Below, one piece after another: positions 62,106 through 64,000 of a DNA stretch of 64,000 nt. The stretch is from Brevundimonas mediterranea. Lineage in GTDB: Bacteria > Pseudomonadota > Alphaproteobacteria > Caulobacterales > Caulobacteraceae. Location: positions 1 through 64,000 of the forward strand of contig NZ_JACIDA010000003.1 of assembly GCF_014196125.1 (NCBI RefSeq). The letters run 5' to 3'. The stretch's first letter is position 1. Each line of letters begins with the position of its first letter. The notes under the pieces are model-generated. The model did not search any database. It was not told the origin of the DNA and saw nothing but the letters and a program-made list of their open reading frames with translations. The translations under genes and the position numbers were made by a program.

Positions 62106-63521
62106 TTAGCGGGGCCCGCTCCAGACGTAGGTCGCGGCGCTTGCCGGCGGCAAGGCGACCGCAGCCCTCAGCCGGTCTTCGCCGATTTCGAACCGCGCCT
62201 CGGCGTCAGACGCGTTGAGAACCACCAGCACACGCCGGCCGTCAGGATTGACGAAGCCGACCGCCTCAAGCCCCTCCGGTTTCGAGACGGCGACGCGGCG
62301 CGCGCCCTGGCGTACGAACCTGCTGGCGTGCCCGAAGGCATAGTATTCCTGGTTTCTCTGAACCGCGCCCGTGCGGCTGTCGATCGTGACCACGCCACGG
62401 CAGTCGCTGCATCCACCGGCGTGGGGGCCATGGTTCTCGTCCAGGGCGATGTTCCACATCAGCACGCCGCGCGCATGGTTCTCGACCGAACCGATGATCA
62501 GGGACTTCATCGTCCAGACGAAGCTGTCCTTGAAGCCGGGCGCCCAGTCGCCGCCCGAGCACTCAGTGAAGAAGACGTCCTTGTCGGGATGGGCGTCGAA
62601 CACCCGGGACTGGGCGGCCACGTCGCCGGCGTAGCAATGCCAGGCCACGCCGGACACATAGGACCGCGCAGTGGCGTCGTTCAGCACGCTCAGGGGCTGC
62701 TCCGGCTTGTCCCAGTTGTGATCCCAGTCGAGGATCTTCGTTTCCAGACCGTGCTGTTGCAGTCGGGGCCCCAGATCGCGGCCGATAAAGCGCGCCCTGC
62801 CCTCGGCCCCCCAGCGCATGCCGGGATAGGAATCCGGCTCGAAGTCCGGCTCGTTCTGGATGCTGATATAGTCGGTGGGGACGCCCTCGGCTGCGGCTGC
62901 CGAGATATAGCGGGTCAGATAGTCGGCGTAGGTGGAATAGTATTCCGGCTTCAGTTCGCCCTGGATCATCGCCCCCGTGGTCTTCATCCAGCCCGGCGCG
63001 CTCCAGGGCGTGGCCATCACCTTGAGCTCGGGATTGATCGCCAGCGCCTGGCGCACCGTCGGAAAGACCTCGGCCGCCATCGGTGCAACCGAAAAGCCGG
63101 CCAGCGAAGGATCTTCGGCGTCCGCCAGACTGTAGTGGCTCAACGAGAAATCCGACGCCCCGATCGTCACCCGCGTGAAATCAAAGCCGAGGCCGCCGTT
63201 CTCCCGTCCGAACAGATCGCGGAGCAGGGCGTCGCGCTGCTGCCTCGTCATCCGGGTCTGGATCAGATGCGCCGTCGCATCCGTCACGGCGGCGCCGAAT
63301 CCAACCATGGTTTGAAGCGGCGCATCCGGATCAAGCAAAACCGTCGGCGAAGCCGCGCCCGCGACCTCGGCTTTCATCACCAGCCGCTCCGGCGAAAGCA
63401 GTTGCGACTGGTCGCCCGACGTCACCCAGGCACGGTCCGGCGCCGACGCGCATCCGGCGGCGGCGAGCGTGGCCAAAGCCAGGACGCAGGCTCTCGCCCG
63501 CAGTCGATCCCGTCGTTTCAT
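62106..63521 (-). CDS. Glycoside hydrolase family 30 (glucosylceramidase / beta-1,6-glucanase type)
   Basis: A 471-residue secreted lipoprotein (lipobox LAAAGC, Cys near residue 24). It has an (alpha/beta)8 barrel plus beta-sandwich of GH30. The acid/base is Glu224 (SIQNEPDFEP) and the nucleophile Glu320 (FFTECSGGDW). Other features: the conserved GFGAAVTDATAHLIQ start of the barrel and MATPWSAPGWMKTT. GH30 enzymes of this subgroup act on beta-1,6-glucan, glucosides or sphingoglucosides. GGGAGG precedes the start. It lies under its own LacI-type operator, between the regulator and the TonB receptor. Confidence 0.9.
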   Translation of the reverse strand: MKRRDRLRARACVLALATLAAAGCASAPDRAWVTSGDQSQLLSPERLVMKAEVAGAASPTVLLDPDAPLQTMVGFGAAVTDATAHLIQTRMTRQQRDALLRDLFGRENGGLGFDFTRVTIGASDFSLSHYSLADAEDPSLAGFSVAPMAAEVFPTVRQALAINPELKVMATPWSAPGWMKTTGAMIQGELKPEYYSTYADYLTRYISAAAAEGVPTDYISIQNEPDFEPDSYPGMRWGAEGRARFIGRDLGPRLQQHGLETKILDWDHNWDKPEQPLSVLNDATARSYVSGVAWHCYAGDVAAQSRVFDAHPDKDVFFTECSGGDWAPGFKDSFVWTMKSLIIGSVENHARGVLMWNIALDENHGPHAGGCSDCRGVVTIDSRTGAVQRNQEYYAFGHASRFVRQGARRVAVSKPEGLEAVGFVNPDGRRVLVVLNASDAEARFEIGEDRLRAAVALPPASAATYVWSGPR

Positions 63522-63561
63522 GCTTTCCTCCCTGCGGACGTCTCAGACGCGCCCTTAAAAT

Positions 63562-63575
63562 TGGAAGCGCTTCCA
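63562..63575. promoter_or_regulatory. LacI-type operator upstream of the GH30 gene
   Basis: TGGAAGCGCTTCCA, a perfect 14-bp palindrome, 41 bases before the GH30 start and 40 bases after the regulator stop. Identical core to the site at 62051-62070. Confidence 0.9.
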
Positions 63576-63614
63576 TAATGGCGCCGCGAGCGAGGTCGTC
63601 AAGCGTCTGCGTTG

Positions 63615-64000
63615 TTACGCGTGCCAGGCGCCGGCGGATTCCCGCACGACAACGGCGTGGGGCAAGGTCCGAAACGCCCAGTCCCCGGCGGCGCCGGTGA
63701 TGCGCTCCGACACCAGGCGTACCGCCTCACCGCCCATCGCCTTCAGCGGCTGGTGGACGGTCGTTAGTGGCGGCCAGACGATCGCGGAGACCGGCGTGTC
63801 GTCGAAACCGGAGATCGACAGGTCGCCGGGCACTTGCAGGCCGCGGGCATGAGCGACCGACAGCGCGCCCGCCGCCATGTCGTCGTTGGCGCAGATCAGC
63901 GCGGTGGGTCGGGGCGAAAGCGCCAGCACGCGCGCGGCGATCAAGCCTCCGGACCGGAAGGTGAAGTCTCCACGCTCCACGGTAAGGGCGTCGTCAGGCA
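63615..64000 (-). CDS. LacI-family transcriptional regulator, C-terminal part (cut by window edge)
   Basis: The last 128 or so residues of a LacI repressor's sugar-binding domain: LSPRPTALICANDDMAAGALSVAHARGLQVPGDLSISGFDDTPVSAIVWPPLTTVHQPLKAMGGEAVRLVSERI, the classic run ending the family. The N-terminal DNA-binding domain lies beyond position 64000. The two TGGAAGCGCTTCCA operators downstream are its likely sites, making it the switch for the GH30/receptor/GH3/halogenase genes. The inducer is presumably a beta-glucoside or glucose oligomer. Confidence 0.93.
   Translation of the reverse strand, partial: PDDALTVERGDFTFRSGGLIAARVLALSPRPTALICANDDMAAGALSVAHARGLQVPGDLSISGFDDTPVSAIVWPPLTTVHQPLKAMGGEAVRLVSERITGAAGDWAFRTLPHAVVVRESAGAWHA

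Overview
The window is GC-rich DNA from an alphaproteobacterium. The holdfast-anchor operon hfaABD near the left end points to the stalked, holdfast-forming Caulobacteraceae. Brevundimonas is my best guess at the genus, by inference from gene content only. Most of the window is ordinary chromosomal backbone: ileS, glyQS, ispE, ppdK, cysD-cysNC, ETF-ubiquinone oxidoreductase, motA, mnmC and ugd. Short accessory or adaptive modules sit between these.

Layout. 0.2-1.4 kb: CBS-domain protein and rhomboid protease (minus). 1.6-4.2 kb: hfaA-hfaB-hfaD (plus). 4.3-6.6 kb: two alpha/beta hydrolases (minus) divergent from an OhrR-like MarR regulator, with a 29-bp dyad in the shared promoter region. 6.8-14 kb: M16 zinc protease, a Cys/Pro-rich secreted protein, ileS. 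14.5-17.8 kb: KpsC-type capsule glycosyltransferase and a KAS III-type ketosynthase. 17.8-24 kb: polyproline lipoprotein, M48 protease, a small conserved-looking protein, an outer-membrane beta-barrel protein, ppdK. 24.2-34.9 kb: glyS/glyQ, ispE and a TPR protein, ETF-QO, a uracil-DNA glycosylase-like protein, a lytic transglycosylase and a 46-aa membrane protein. 35-41 kb: GST, ugd plus a nucleotide-sugar epimerase, cysNC/cysD. 41.2-48.8 kb: lipocalin, a single-pass membrane protein, acyl-CoA synthetase, motA, mnmC and small secreted or lipoproteins.

48.9-52.4 kb is the most unusual part: a BlaI-type repressor, a BlaR1-like M56 membrane protease without the penicillin-binding sensor domain, and a secreted serine beta-lactamase-fold hydrolase. 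The blaI-like promoter and the hydrolase promoter carry the same 13-bp palindromic element, so the three genes look like one regulon. 52.4-55.4 kb is accessory: a non-coding stretch, a winged-helix gene that appears frameshifted, and a hipB-hipA toxin-antitoxin pair with two operators of the TATGC-N8-GCATA form. 55.5-64 kb is a glucan or glucoside utilisation locus, all minus: LacI regulator (cut by the window end), GH30, TonB-dependent receptor, GH3 and a flavin-dependent tryptophan-halogenase-family protein. Two TGGAAGCGCTTCCA operators lie in front of GH30 and the receptor.

Dispersed palindromic repeats occupy several intergenic gaps (14.0-14.2, 21.1-21.2, 24.1-24.25 kb). I found no rRNA, tRNA, CRISPR array or intact insertion sequence. 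All assignments are by reading motifs; no database search was run.
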